From: an uncultured Alphaproteobacteria bacterium
Lineage (GTDB): Bacteria; Pseudomonadota; Alphaproteobacteria; Rickettsiales; UBA1997
Length of the DNA: 9,119 bases
Direction: 5' to 3'
Assembly: GCA_903927415.1 (NCBI GenBank)
Contig: CAIYMZ010000061.1
Span: forward strand, 1 to 9,119
Below the pieces are notes generated by a model. The model ran no database searches. It was not told the origin of the DNA and worked only from the letters and a program-made list of their open reading frames with translations. Every line of letters starts with the position of its first letter. Positions within the stretch are counted from its first letter, which is position 1. The position numbers and the translations under genes were made by a program. This document shows positions 1 to 7,170 of this stretch, one piece after another.

Positions 1-1
1 A

Positions 2-154
2 AATATCATTCGTTCTATCAAAAATCGTGGCACTGTCGAAGTAATTTCGTCTAACTACGAAGTTGCTGAAGACATGAAAGAAGAGGGTGGAGAGCCTCGT
101 ATGGTTTTAAAAGATGATACATTTGTGGATGAAAATATTCAGATCGATGATTAG
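2..154 (+). CDS. rpoZ: Probable RNA polymerase omega subunit, C-terminal fragment
   Basis: The window opens inside a gene; 50 codons and a TAG stop are visible. The readable fragment begins NIIRSIKNRG and ends in an acidic tail, DENIQIDD. A short helix of the form (E)xxIIxSIxxR followed by an acidic, poorly conserved tail is what the C-terminal part of alphaproteobacterial omega looks like, and rpoZ directly upstream of spoT/rsh is a common bacterial arrangement. Omega helps assemble RNA polymerase and forms part of a ppGpp-binding site in some proteobacteria, which fits the neighbour. The conserved N-terminal omega motifs lie outside the window, so the call rests on the tail and on synteny. 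Only 17 bp separate it from spoT, so the two are probably cotranscribed. It could be another small acidic protein. Confidence 0.55.
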   Translation, partial: NIIRSIKNRGTVEVISSNYEVAEDMKEEGGEPRMVLKDDTFVDENIQIDD

Positions 155-171
155 AGCCTAGGTTCTAAAAA

Positions 172-2343
172 ATGATCTCCCCCTCTGATCTAATTCTCAA
201 ACTCCGCTCTTACCATCCCAATCTTGACGAAGCACTAATTCAGAAAGCCTACATTTTTTCCAAGACAGCTCATGGCAGCCAAAAGCGTCATTCCGGCGAG
301 CTTTATTTTTCTCATCCACTTGCTGTTGCTGAAATTTTAATCGATTTAAAACTAGACCAAGCATCAATTGTTACCGCTTTGCTGCATGATGTTGTTGAAG
401 ATACGGAGATTACACTTGAGGAAATTGAAGAAGCTTTTGGCGGCGAAGTTGCAAGATTGGTTGATGGCGTAACTAAGCTTGGAAAAATTGAATCAATCCC
501 ATCGAGCGAAAGAGTTGCTGAAAATTTTCGTAAACTTGCTTTGGCAATGTCGGAAGATATCAGAGTTTTATTGGTGAAGCTGGCAGACCGTTTGCACAAC
601 ATGCGCACGCTTTCTTACGTGCCGTTAAAGGAAAAAAAAATTAAAAAAGCTAGGGAAAGCCTAGATATTTATGCCATGCTTGCTGGACGAATTGGGCTCG
701 CAAAAGTCAAAGATGAATTAGAAGATTTAGCTTTAGAAATAATCGATCCCGAATCGCATAATTACATCGTTGAAAGACTAGCTGAGTTACGAGAAAAAAA
801 TAAAAATTTAGTCGATAAAATCATTGAAGATTTGAATCAGATTTTAACATCAGAAAACATCGATGCTCAAATTTTTGGACGCGAAAAAAAGCCATACTCG
901 ATTTGGTTGAAGATGAAAAAGGACAATGTCGGTTTTCACAATTTGCACGACATCATGGCCTTCAGAATTATTGCCAAAAATGTTGGCGAATGTTATCGCA
1001 TTCTTGGAGTTATCAATTCGCGTCACAACATGATTCCTGGCACTTTCAAAGATTATATCAGCACCCCAAAGGAAAATGGCTACCAGTCATTACATCTGGC
1101 AATTTTGGGGCCGTTTAACAAAAAAATCGAAATCCAAATTCGTGATCAAAAAATGCACGAAATTTCCGAGTTCGGAGTTGCTTCACATTGGCAGTATAAA
1201 GAAAAATTTTCCAAAACAGCGAAGGGAGATGTTTCTAAAATAAGCGAGGAGAATGAGCAATATCGCTGGATAAGAGAGCTGATAACCTTGTTCGAAAATT
1301 CTGAATCTGCTAGCGAAGTTTTGAAGAATCACAAATTCTCGATGCATAAAAATGAAGTTTTTTGCTTCACGCCGAATGGTGATATTTTTAATCTTCCTTT
1401 TGGTGCAAGTGTTATTGATTTTGCTTATGCAGTTCACTCTGAGATCGGGAATAATTGCGTTTCATCAAAAGTTAATGGAGCGATCGCGCCCTTGAGGCAG
1501 AAGCTAGAAAATGGTGATCAAGTTGAAATTGTGACGACAAAAAATTCCAAGCCATCTCCAAATTGGTTACAATTTGCCATGACATCGAAAGCCCGATCAG
1601 CAATTAAAAATTTTATCAGGAGTGAAAAGTTCAACGAGTATCATTTGCTTGGTCGCGCTATTCTAAATAAATTTTTTGCCTCCAAAAATTTAGAAATAAG
1701 CGATAAAATTTTAGAAAAAATTTTACCAGTTTTTCAAAAAAAATCAGTTGCAGATTTATGCGCTAAAGTTGCGGAGGGAGTGATCTCAAGGCAAGATGTG
1801 TTCAAGGCAATTTATCCGGATTTCGAAGAAGAAACGAAGCAGGAAAAAGTCACGAAACTGAATTCGGAAAAAAAGAAAAAATCAAATTACGCGCTGCCGA
1901 TTGACGGCTTAGTTGCGGGAATGGCAATGCATTACGCCGGCTGCTGCAACCCAATTCCGGGAGATCCGATTTTGGGCGTAATCAACACGGGAGTAGGCGT
2001 GACTATTCACAGTCAAACTTGTCCTAATCTCAAAAATTTGGTTCTGATCCCACAAAGAATTCTCGATGTGTGCTGGAAAAATGACGAAGAAATCGGCGAC
2101 GAAATGTATGCCAGCAGAGTCAGGGCGCTGATGGAAAATAAAAGTGGCGGCCTCGCCGACATCACCAGCATCATCGCCAAGAAAAAAGTGAATATCAGAA
2201 ACATCAAGAGCAGCGGCCGCTCCGCAGATTATTTTGAAGTGTTGATTGACCTTGAAGTAAGAAGCGTCGATCACTTGGAAGAAATTTTGTCAGCACTGCG
2301 AATTTCAAGAAAGATTCTTGAGGTTGAGAGGGTTGGTGAATAG
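172..2343 (+). CDS. spoT: Bifunctional (p)ppGpp synthetase/hydrolase, RelA/SpoT family
   Basis: This long Rsh enzyme makes (p)ppGpp from ATP plus GDP/GTP and hydrolyses it, setting the stringent response in the cytoplasm. At 723 aa it has the normal full length. The N-terminal HD hydrolase domain (about 20-200) keeps its metal-site residues: H48, the H72-D73 pair, E76-D77 and D139 in KLADRLHNMRT. The synthetase domain (about 230-345) shows GREKKPYSIWLK, D260, YQSLH (304-308) and E320 in EIQIR. A TGS domain lies at about 392-452 (FTPNGDIFNLPFGAS), a zinc-finger/RIS segment with HYAGCCNPIPGD at 587-598 and C617, and a C-terminal ACT domain at about 648-723. Both catalytic centres look intact, so it is predicted to be bifunctional. 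One oddity is EIQIRD where most relatives have EVQIRT. The start gives the usual short lead into the HD domain; no strong Shine-Dalgarno precedes it. It probably shares a transcript with the upstream rpoZ-like gene. Confidence 0.97.
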   Translation: MISPSDLILKLRSYHPNLDEALIQKAYIFSKTAHGSQKRHSGELYFSHPLAVAEILIDLKLDQASIVTALLHDVVEDTEITLEEIEEAFGGEVARLVDGVTKLGKIESIPSSERVAENFRKLALAMSEDIRVLLVKLADRLHNMRTLSYVPLKEKKIKKARESLDIYAMLAGRIGLAKVKDELEDLALEIIDPESHNYIVERLAELREKNKNLVDKIIEDLNQILTSENIDAQIFGREKKPYSIWLKMKKDNVGFHNLHDIMAFRIIAKNVGECYRILGVINSRHNMIPGTFKDYISTPKENGYQSLHLAILGPFNKKIEIQIRDQKMHEISEFGVASHWQYKEKFSKTAKGDVSKISEENEQYRWIRELITLFENSESASEVLKNHKFSMHKNEVFCFTPNGDIFNLPFGASVIDFAYAVHSEIGNNCVSSKVNGAIAPLRQKLENGDQVEIVTTKNSKPSPNWLQFAMTSKARSAIKNFIRSEKFNEYHLLGRAILNKFFASKNLEISDKILEKILPVFQKKSVADLCAKVAEGVISRQDVFKAIYPDFEEETKQEKVTKLNSEKKKKSNYALPIDGLVAGMAMHYAGCCNPIPGDPILGVINTGVGVTIHSQTCPNLKNLVLIPQRILDVCWKNDEEIGDEMYASRVRALMENKSGGLADITSIIAKKKVNIRNIKSSGRSADYFEVLIDLEVRSVDHLEEILSALRISRKILEVERVGE

Positions 2344-2375
2344 TTGATACCCAACTTGGATTCAAGAAGCCGATC

Positions 2376-2464
2376 TTTTAGTTCGTCATTGCGAGCGCAG
2401 CGTAGCAATTCAGAAAGCTGCCACACATGGATTGCTTCGCGAAGCTCGCAATGACGAACTAAAA
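2376..2464. repeat. Long palindromic repeat element (dispersed-repeat-like hairpin)
   Basis: The two outer arms, 2376-2396 and 2444-2464, are perfect 21-bp inverted complements built around TCGTCATTGCGAGC. The symmetry continues inward without bulges to 2412/2428: after three mismatches (2397-2399), three pairs, one mismatch (2403) and nine more pairs (one G-T). In total about 33 of 37 positions pair around a 15-base loop. It begins 32 bp after the spoT stop and lies wholly between genes. From memory, the motif CGTCATTGCGAG...CTCGCAATGACG recurs as an intergenic palindrome in many bacterial genomes, including Rickettsiales. I therefore read it as one copy of a dispersed, non-autonomous repeat. 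It contains no transposase and has no T-tract immediately after either arm, so it is not a classical terminator, although the RNA hairpin could stabilise or end the spoT message. Confidence 0.85.
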
Positions 2465-2528
2465 AAATGAATTCGACTTCTTCAGTTGAAATGGGCATAT
2501 TTTTTTCGTCTCAACAAAATTAAATTTT

Positions 2529-2789
2529 ATGAAAAAACCCAACTTCCTCACTCGTCATCTCAAAGAAACCGGCGAAAATTATTTCGAACATTTTCTTTTT
2601 GGATTCAGTATAGCAATGTGGCTCACAATGGCTGGATTCATTCTTTTTATTCACTCAATTTTTCCGTTTATTTTCCCTACCACTGCCAGCAAACATGTTA
2701 AAAAAATCAATGAAGTGATGCAGAAAAGGGTTGCGATGTTGCTAGAGAGGATCAGGAAGATTGAGGATGGGGAGAAGTTAGAGCGCTGA
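2529..2789 (+). CDS. Small single-helix membrane protein, DUF6356-type
   Basis: This 86-residue protein has a hydrophilic start (MKKPNFLTRHLKETGENYFEH), one long hydrophobic stretch at about residues 22-50, and a basic, helical cytosolic-type tail. The pattern of a GExYFEH lead, a hydrophobic segment ending in IHSIFPFIF and then TTASKHVKKI matches my recollection of the alphaproteobacterial DUF6356 family, short proteins of unknown function in which (S/N)YxEH and HxxxPxxFxxTAS are conserved. Its biochemical role is not known and I do not assign one. A start at 2486 in another frame is possible but gives no family match. No Shine-Dalgarno is evident. The last 12 bp overlap the 3' end of the convergent aroA gene. 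It lies 185 bp after spoT, beyond the palindromic repeat, so it may have its own promoter or rely on readthrough. Confidence 0.75.
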   Translation: MKKPNFLTRHLKETGENYFEHFLFGFSIAMWLTMAGFILFIHSIFPFIFPTTASKHVKKINEVMQKRVAMLLERIRKIEDGEKLER

Positions 2790-4121
2790 AAACCTAACAC
2801 CAAAATCAGCAAAAATTTTTTCAAAAGTCGGGAAGCTCGTTGCGATCATTTCGGCGTTGTCAATTTCAACGCCATTTTCCATCACCAATCCCATCACCAA
2901 AAATGACATGGCAATGCGGTGATCCATTGCGGTTGAAATTTTTACTAAAGTTTTTGGTTGAGAAATTCCGCCCAAGGGTTGGCCACTTACTTCCAAAAAA
3001 TCATCTTTTTCCCCTTGCCCCATTTTTGCTGCAACGCCGCATGCTTCTAGGCCATTCGTGATCATCAACAAGCGGTTACTTTCCTTCACTTTCAATTCAG
3101 CAAGTCCATTCATTTTTGTAATTCCGTCGGCATTTGCGGCAGCAATACTCAAAATTGGAAACTCGTCAATCATGCTAGAAGCGCGACTTGCTGGCACTTC
3201 GACACCTTTTAATTTGCTGTGCTCAACCAAAATATCTGCAACTTTTTCGCCGCCAACTTCAGCTTCATTTTCAAAAATAATTTTCCCGCCCATTTCACGT
3301 AATGTAGTGATCAAGCCATCTCGCAATGGATTTATCCCCACATTTTTGATTTTGATTTTGGAATTTTTTATCAGCAGAGCAGCGGTGATTAAAAAAGCGG
3401 CAGAGGAAATGTCGCCAGGAATTTCAAAATTTTTTGCATCAAATTCTTGCAAGCCGGAGTAGGAAATTTTTGTGCCACCATTCAAATTTTCAGTGGTGAT
3501 TTTTAGCCCCAAATGGCGCATCATAATTTCGGAATGATCGCGGCATTTTTCTGGTTCGAATATCGTTGTGGTGCCTCGCGTTGCAAGGCTTGCAAGCAAG
3601 ATGCAGCTTTTTACCTGAGCTGATGCCATTTTCATTTTATATTCGATCGGCAGTGCATCTTTAGCGCCGATAATTGCAAATGGCATTAAACCGTTTTGGC
3701 GCGAAATAATTTTGGCGCCAAATTGGTTGATTGGTTCAAAAACTCGTCCCATAGGACGTTTGCGAAGAGAGGCATCTCCAGTAAAAAATGAAGTGAAGTT
3801 GTAAGGTGTTATAAGGCCAGCCATCAAACGCGCGGCAGTGCCAGAATTTCCCATGTCGAGGACGTCTTCTGGCTCGGATAATCCCGCGACTCCAACGCCG
3901 CTAACTTCCCAAAAATCTTTTTTTCTCTCGATCTCGACACCCATCAAACGCAGAGCTGCAGCGGTTTTTAGAACATCTTCACCTTCAAGTAATCCAGTGA
4001 TTTTACTTTTTCCATGAGCGAGAGCAGCAAAAATTAATGAACGATGTGAAATTGACTTATCGCCAGCAACAGTGATTTCACCGAGTAGAGCAACATCATT
4101 TTTTTGAGAGCAAAGTTTCAT
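2778..4121 (-). CDS. aroA: 3-phosphoshikimate 1-carboxyvinyltransferase (EPSP synthase), class II-like
   Basis: It transfers the enolpyruvyl group of phosphoenolpyruvate to shikimate 3-phosphate, the sixth step of the shikimate pathway to chorismate and aromatic amino acids, in the cytoplasm. At 447 aa it is full length. Visible motifs are GDKSISHR (20-27, substrate and PEP binding), GNSGTAARLM (91-100), RPMGRV (122-127), SAQVK (167-171), RDHSE (194-198), PGDISSAAF (235-243), IDEFP (318-322), KVKESNR (344-350) and DHRIAMS (400-406). SAQxK and RDH(S/T)E are signatures of class II enzymes such as Agrobacterium CP4, but N-x-T-R is NPLR here. At the CP4 Ala100/E. coli Gly96 position the residue is glycine (GNSGT), which in known enzymes goes with glyphosate sensitivity. 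It is the last gene of a nuoM-nuoN-aroA unit, 5 bp after nuoN. The usual alphaproteobacterial neighbours cmk and rpsA are absent on the downstream side. Confidence 0.96.
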   Translation of the reverse strand: MKLCSQKNDVALLGEITVAGDKSISHRSLIFAALAHGKSKITGLLEGEDVLKTAAALRLMGVEIERKKDFWEVSGVGVAGLSEPEDVLDMGNSGTAARLMAGLITPYNFTSFFTGDASLRKRPMGRVFEPINQFGAKIISRQNGLMPFAIIGAKDALPIEYKMKMASAQVKSCILLASLATRGTTTIFEPEKCRDHSEIMMRHLGLKITTENLNGGTKISYSGLQEFDAKNFEIPGDISSAAFLITAALLIKNSKIKIKNVGINPLRDGLITTLREMGGKIIFENEAEVGGEKVADILVEHSKLKGVEVPASRASSMIDEFPILSIAAANADGITKMNGLAELKVKESNRLLMITNGLEACGVAAKMGQGEKDDFLEVSGQPLGGISQPKTLVKISTAMDHRIAMSFLVMGLVMENGVEIDNAEMIATSFPTFEKIFADFGVRFSAL

Positions 4122-4126
4122 TCAAA

Positions 4127-5590
4127 TTAGGGGATGAAATTGGTGATTAAATTTATGAGAGGATTGAGGAAGATGATCAAGACTAAATTGAAAACCGCAG
4201 TTAAAAAAATTATCAATTTTAAATTACCGGCATCCTCAAGAGTCATCACGGATTGAGGTTCATCGAAATACATTATTTTGACGATGCGTAGATAGTAAAA
4301 TGCTGAGATCACGCTGAATAAAACTGCAATAATTGCTGGGATTAAAAAGCCGTGAAGTATAGCTGTCATCAAGATATAAAATTTAGAAAAAAAGCCAGCT
4401 AATGGGGGAATGCCAGCGGCTGAAAACATCAAAACTGCCAAAGAAAAAGCCATTATCGGATTGGTTCTTGCGAGACCAGAAAGCGCTGAAATGGAAAAAA
4501 TATTTTCATTTTCGGCGTCGGTTTCTTTTTCAGATTTGCCGGTGATGAGAATCAAAAATCCAAAAGCGCCAATTGAAATTATGGCGTAAACTAGCATGTA
4601 GAGCACGCAAGCAGTAACGCCATCCTTGCCAATAGCTGCCATGCCAATCAAAACAAATCCAACATGTCCAATTGAGCTGTAAGCCAAAAGTCTTTTAAGA
4701 TTTTTTTGAAAAATGGCACCAAAACTGCCAACTGCCAAAGAGAGAATTCCAACAAAAATAAATATTTTTTCAATTCCAGGCCAGCCAATGACAAGGGTTG
4801 AGAAGAGGCGAAGCAGAGCCATGACCGCAGTAAATTTTGCCACTGTGGCAAAAAAAGTTGTTACGGTCGAAGTTGAGCCTTCGTAAACATCGGGGGTCCA
4901 CATGTGAAAAGGTGCCGCGGAAACTTTAAAAAACATTGCGGTTATTACCAAAATAAATCCAAACATCACGCCAACGGGAATTAAGGCTGCAGTGGCAGCT
5001 TCTTCGCTATGATAAAGATCAGTCAAAGCTTTGAAGTTGGTAGTGCCTGAGAAGCCATAAATCATCGAAATTCCAAAAAGCAAAATTCCAGAAGCCAAAC
5101 AACCCAAGATAAAATACTTCATGCCAGCCTCAGAAGATTTTGCAGAATCGCGATTTAATGCAGCAAGAAGATAGAGTGAAAGCGCTTGCAACTCTAGACC
5201 CAAATAAAAAACCAAAAAATCATTGGCTGAGATTAAAATTAGGCCTCCTGTGGTGGCGATCATCAAAAGCGCTAAAAATTCAGCACTAATTTTTTGAGTC
5301 AGAAAAACAAATTTTAGAGAAAGTAAAATTACAATTGTAAGCAGCATTACAGCAATTGCTTTGCTAAATGAGGTGAAAGAATTGGCGACGAACATTTGAT
5401 TAAAAATCACGTCACTTTGAGCAAAGTTTTTGATGATTAAAAAAAGCGAGATGCCACAAAAAATTATCGAAAGAAGATGTGAGACGTAAAAAAAATTTTG
5501 AAATTTTTTGCCCAAAAAAACGTCGGACATGAGGATGATTAAAGCGCCACAGAAGAGGGTGATTTCAGGAGAAATTAGGAGAAGATTCAT
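4127..5590 (-). CDS. nuoN: NADH-quinone oxidoreductase (complex I) subunit N
   Basis: This is an antiporter-like proton-translocating subunit in the membrane arm of respiratory complex I. The 487-residue protein is hydrophobic throughout, with roughly fourteen predicted membrane segments, the family norm. The charged residues that form the proton path are present: E133 in GLELQALSLY, K158 in MKYFILGCLASG, K222 in FKVSAAPFHMWTPDVYEG, K252 and K404 in AGFFSKF. E133 and K158 even fall at the same numbers as in E. coli NuoN. The conserved block NLKRLLAYSSIGHVGF is at about 297-312. The start ATG overlaps the nuoM stop as ATGA, so translation is probably coupled. A soluble, acidic loop at about 352-366 (KSEKETDAENENI) sits between membrane segments. 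It appears fully functional. Confidence 0.97.
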   Translation of the reverse strand: MNLLLISPEITLFCGALIILMSDVFLGKKFQNFFYVSHLLSIIFCGISLFLIIKNFAQSDVIFNQMFVANSFTSFSKAIAVMLLTIVILLSLKFVFLTQKISAEFLALLMIATTGGLILISANDFLVFYLGLELQALSLYLLAALNRDSAKSSEAGMKYFILGCLASGILLFGISMIYGFSGTTNFKALTDLYHSEEAATAALIPVGVMFGFILVITAMFFKVSAAPFHMWTPDVYEGSTSTVTTFFATVAKFTAVMALLRLFSTLVIGWPGIEKIFIFVGILSLAVGSFGAIFQKNLKRLLAYSSIGHVGFVLIGMAAIGKDGVTACVLYMLVYAIISIGAFGFLILITGKSEKETDAENENIFSISALSGLARTNPIMAFSLAVLMFSAAGIPPLAGFFSKFYILMTAILHGFLIPAIIAVLFSVISAFYYLRIVKIMYFDEPQSVMTLEDAGNLKLIIFLTAVFNLVLIIFLNPLINLITNFIP

Positions 5591-7065
5591 GAATGTAAGT
5601 TAAAGATTTTTACTAAACTGCTGACAGGTAATTCAAAAAAACTCAAAATTAAATTTGGAAAAATCCCCAGAATAATCACAAAGAGTGCCATTGCGCCGAG
5701 AGAAATAAGCTCAGCTTTTCCGAGATCAGAAATTGATTCAATGTGATGATTGTTGACTTCGCTGAACCACACTCGTTTGTAAAGCCAAAGCATGTAGCAA
5801 GCACCGAGGATTACGCCACTGGCAGCAAGAATCGCGACAATTTTGCTGGCTTTGAAAGTGCCAATGATGCTTAAAAATTCGCCGACAAAGCCACTGGTTC
5901 CTGGTAATCCAACTGAAGCTAAAGTGAAGATCATGGCCAACATGGCGAAGTTCGGCATTTTGTTAGCGATGCCGCCGAGGTCAGAAATTTGTTTGGTGTG
6001 AAGGCGATCGTAAATCACGCCGACGCAGACGAAGAGTGCGGCAGAGACGATACCATGACTGATCATTTGAAAAATTGCGCCATCAATTCCTTGGCGAGTA
6101 AAGCTGAATATCCCCATGGTAACAAATCCCATGTGAGCAACGGAAGAGTAGGCAATCATTTTTTTCATATCTTCCTGCATCAATGCCACAAAGGATGCGT
6201 AGATAATGGCGATGATGCTGAGCGCAAAAACAAATGGAGCAAAATATTCGGAAGCCAGTGGAAAAAATGGTAAAGAGAATCTCAGAAATCCGTAGGCACC
6301 GAGTTTAATCAAGATGCCGGCGAGGATGACGGAGCCAGCGGTTGGAGCCTGCACGTGGGCATCGGGCAACCAAGTGTGAAATGGAAACATCGGAACTTTC
6401 ACTGCGAATGAAGCAAAAAATGCTAACCAAAACCATTTTTGATAGGCGAGTGGGAAAAATTTTGGCAGACCTTTGCTTAGAGAAACTACGTCGGTTGTGT
6501 TGGTGTAAAGGTAAATCAAAATGATGGAAATAAGAAACAGCACCGATCCCAAAAGCGTGTAGAGAAAAAATTTGTAGGAAGCGTAGATGCGATTAGTTCC
6601 GCCCCAAATACCGATTACCAAAAACATCGGAATCAACATCGCTTCGAAAAAAATGTAGAAAAAAAGTAGATCAAGCGCACAAAATGCGCCAATCACCAAG
6701 CCTTCAATCAGTAGGAAGGCGATCACATATTCTTTGATGCGTTTTTGAATTGAGTTGATGCTGATGGCGAGACAAATTGGCGTGAGAATTGCGGTGAGCA
6801 AAATCATCAAAAGTGAAATCCCGTCAATTCCAACAAAATATTTTATATCAAAATTTGAGATAAATCTGGCGGTTTCAGTAAATTGAAATTCAGTATTTTT
6901 TTTGTCGAAAATAAAAAGTAATTTGCAGCTTAAAATTAAATTTATGAAACTAGCGAGAAGTCCATAAATAAAATATCCGCGACTATTTTTTAGGTTAACG
7001 AATAGCAATAAAATTGCTGCTAAAATTGGCAAAAAAATTAGAGTCGAGAGAATAGGAAAATTCAT
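5587..7065 (-). CDS. nuoM: NADH-quinone oxidoreductase (complex I) subunit M
   Basis: This is a second antiporter-like proton-pumping subunit of complex I, in the inner membrane between NuoL and NuoN. The 492-residue length and about fourteen hydrophobic segments fit the family. Key residues are visible: E141 in FFEAMLIPMF, K223 in AVKVPMFPFHTWLPDAH, K254 in ILIKLGAYG, and E396 in SGFVGEF. The block AYSSVAHMGFVTMG at about 305-318 and the motif WGGTNRIYASYKF at about 154-166 are typical. It is the first gene of the minus-strand unit; nuoL, which normally lies immediately upstream, is replaced here by a divergent zapE. A separate promoter in the 105-bp intergenic region is therefore needed. 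No Shine-Dalgarno is visible before the ATG, but the start gives the usual first membrane helix. Confidence 0.97.
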   Translation of the reverse strand: MNFPILSTLIFLPILAAILLLFVNLKNSRGYFIYGLLASFINLILSCKLLFIFDKKNTEFQFTETARFISNFDIKYFVGIDGISLLMILLTAILTPICLAISINSIQKRIKEYVIAFLLIEGLVIGAFCALDLLFFYIFFEAMLIPMFLVIGIWGGTNRIYASYKFFLYTLLGSVLFLISIILIYLYTNTTDVVSLSKGLPKFFPLAYQKWFWLAFFASFAVKVPMFPFHTWLPDAHVQAPTAGSVILAGILIKLGAYGFLRFSLPFFPLASEYFAPFVFALSIIAIIYASFVALMQEDMKKMIAYSSVAHMGFVTMGIFSFTRQGIDGAIFQMISHGIVSAALFVCVGVIYDRLHTKQISDLGGIANKMPNFAMLAMIFTLASVGLPGTSGFVGEFLSIIGTFKASKIVAILAASGVILGACYMLWLYKRVWFSEVNNHHIESISDLGKAELISLGAMALFVIILGIFPNLILSFFELPVSSLVKIFNLHS

Positions 7066-7103
7066 GAATTTTTGGGGAAGATTTTGAAAAAAAATTTTGC
7101 AGA

Positions 7104-7132
7104 TTTTTATTGAGCAAGAAAATTAGAATCAA
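7104..7132 (-). promoter_or_regulatory. Possible sigma-70-type promoter for nuoM-nuoN-aroA
   Basis: On the minus strand TTGATT (7132-7127) is followed after exactly 17 bases by TAAAAA (7109-7104), about 40 bases upstream of the nuoM start. Both boxes match consensus at only four of six positions, and such matches are frequent in AT-rich DNA. The main support is position: a promoter is required in this 105-bp divergent gap because no gene precedes nuoM on its strand. Confidence 0.25.
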
Positions 7133-7161
7133 TTCCAATTACCAAATTCCCAATTACTAAG
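7131..7161. repeat. Short imperfect direct repeat upstream of zapE
   Basis: Two near-identical copies, AATTCCAATTACCAA (7131-7145) and AATTCCCAATTACTAAG (7145-7161), lie back to back just before the zapE start. They could be a regulator's binding site in the divergent gap or simple slippage in AT-rich sequence. There is no evidence for which protein, if any, would bind. Confidence 0.4.
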
Positions 7162-7170
7162 TTTGTTTTA

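Noticed and set aside
153..166. 14-bp imperfect palindrome (AGAGCCTAGGTTCT) just before the spoT start
   Set aside because: It has one mismatched pair, no loop, and overlaps the upstream stop codon; too short to call an operator without conservation data.
1909..2274. Open frame of 121 codons on the minus strand within spoT
   Set aside because: It lies entirely opposite conserved spoT domains, in the GC-richer segment where antisense stops are rarer, and shows no recognisable motif.
2342..2356. Small hairpin AGTTG-ATACC-CAACT right after the spoT stop
   Set aside because: A 5-bp stem without a T-tract is expected by chance and has no clear role.
2376..2464. Intrinsic terminator for spoT
   Set aside because: The hairpin is strong, but the right arm runs into an A-tract rather than a T-tract on the plus strand, and the minus-strand side also lacks one.
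3058..3462. Open frame of 134 codons on the plus strand opposite aroA
   Set aside because: It is antisense to conserved EPSP synthase sequence; the translation looks like a complement shadow with no family features.
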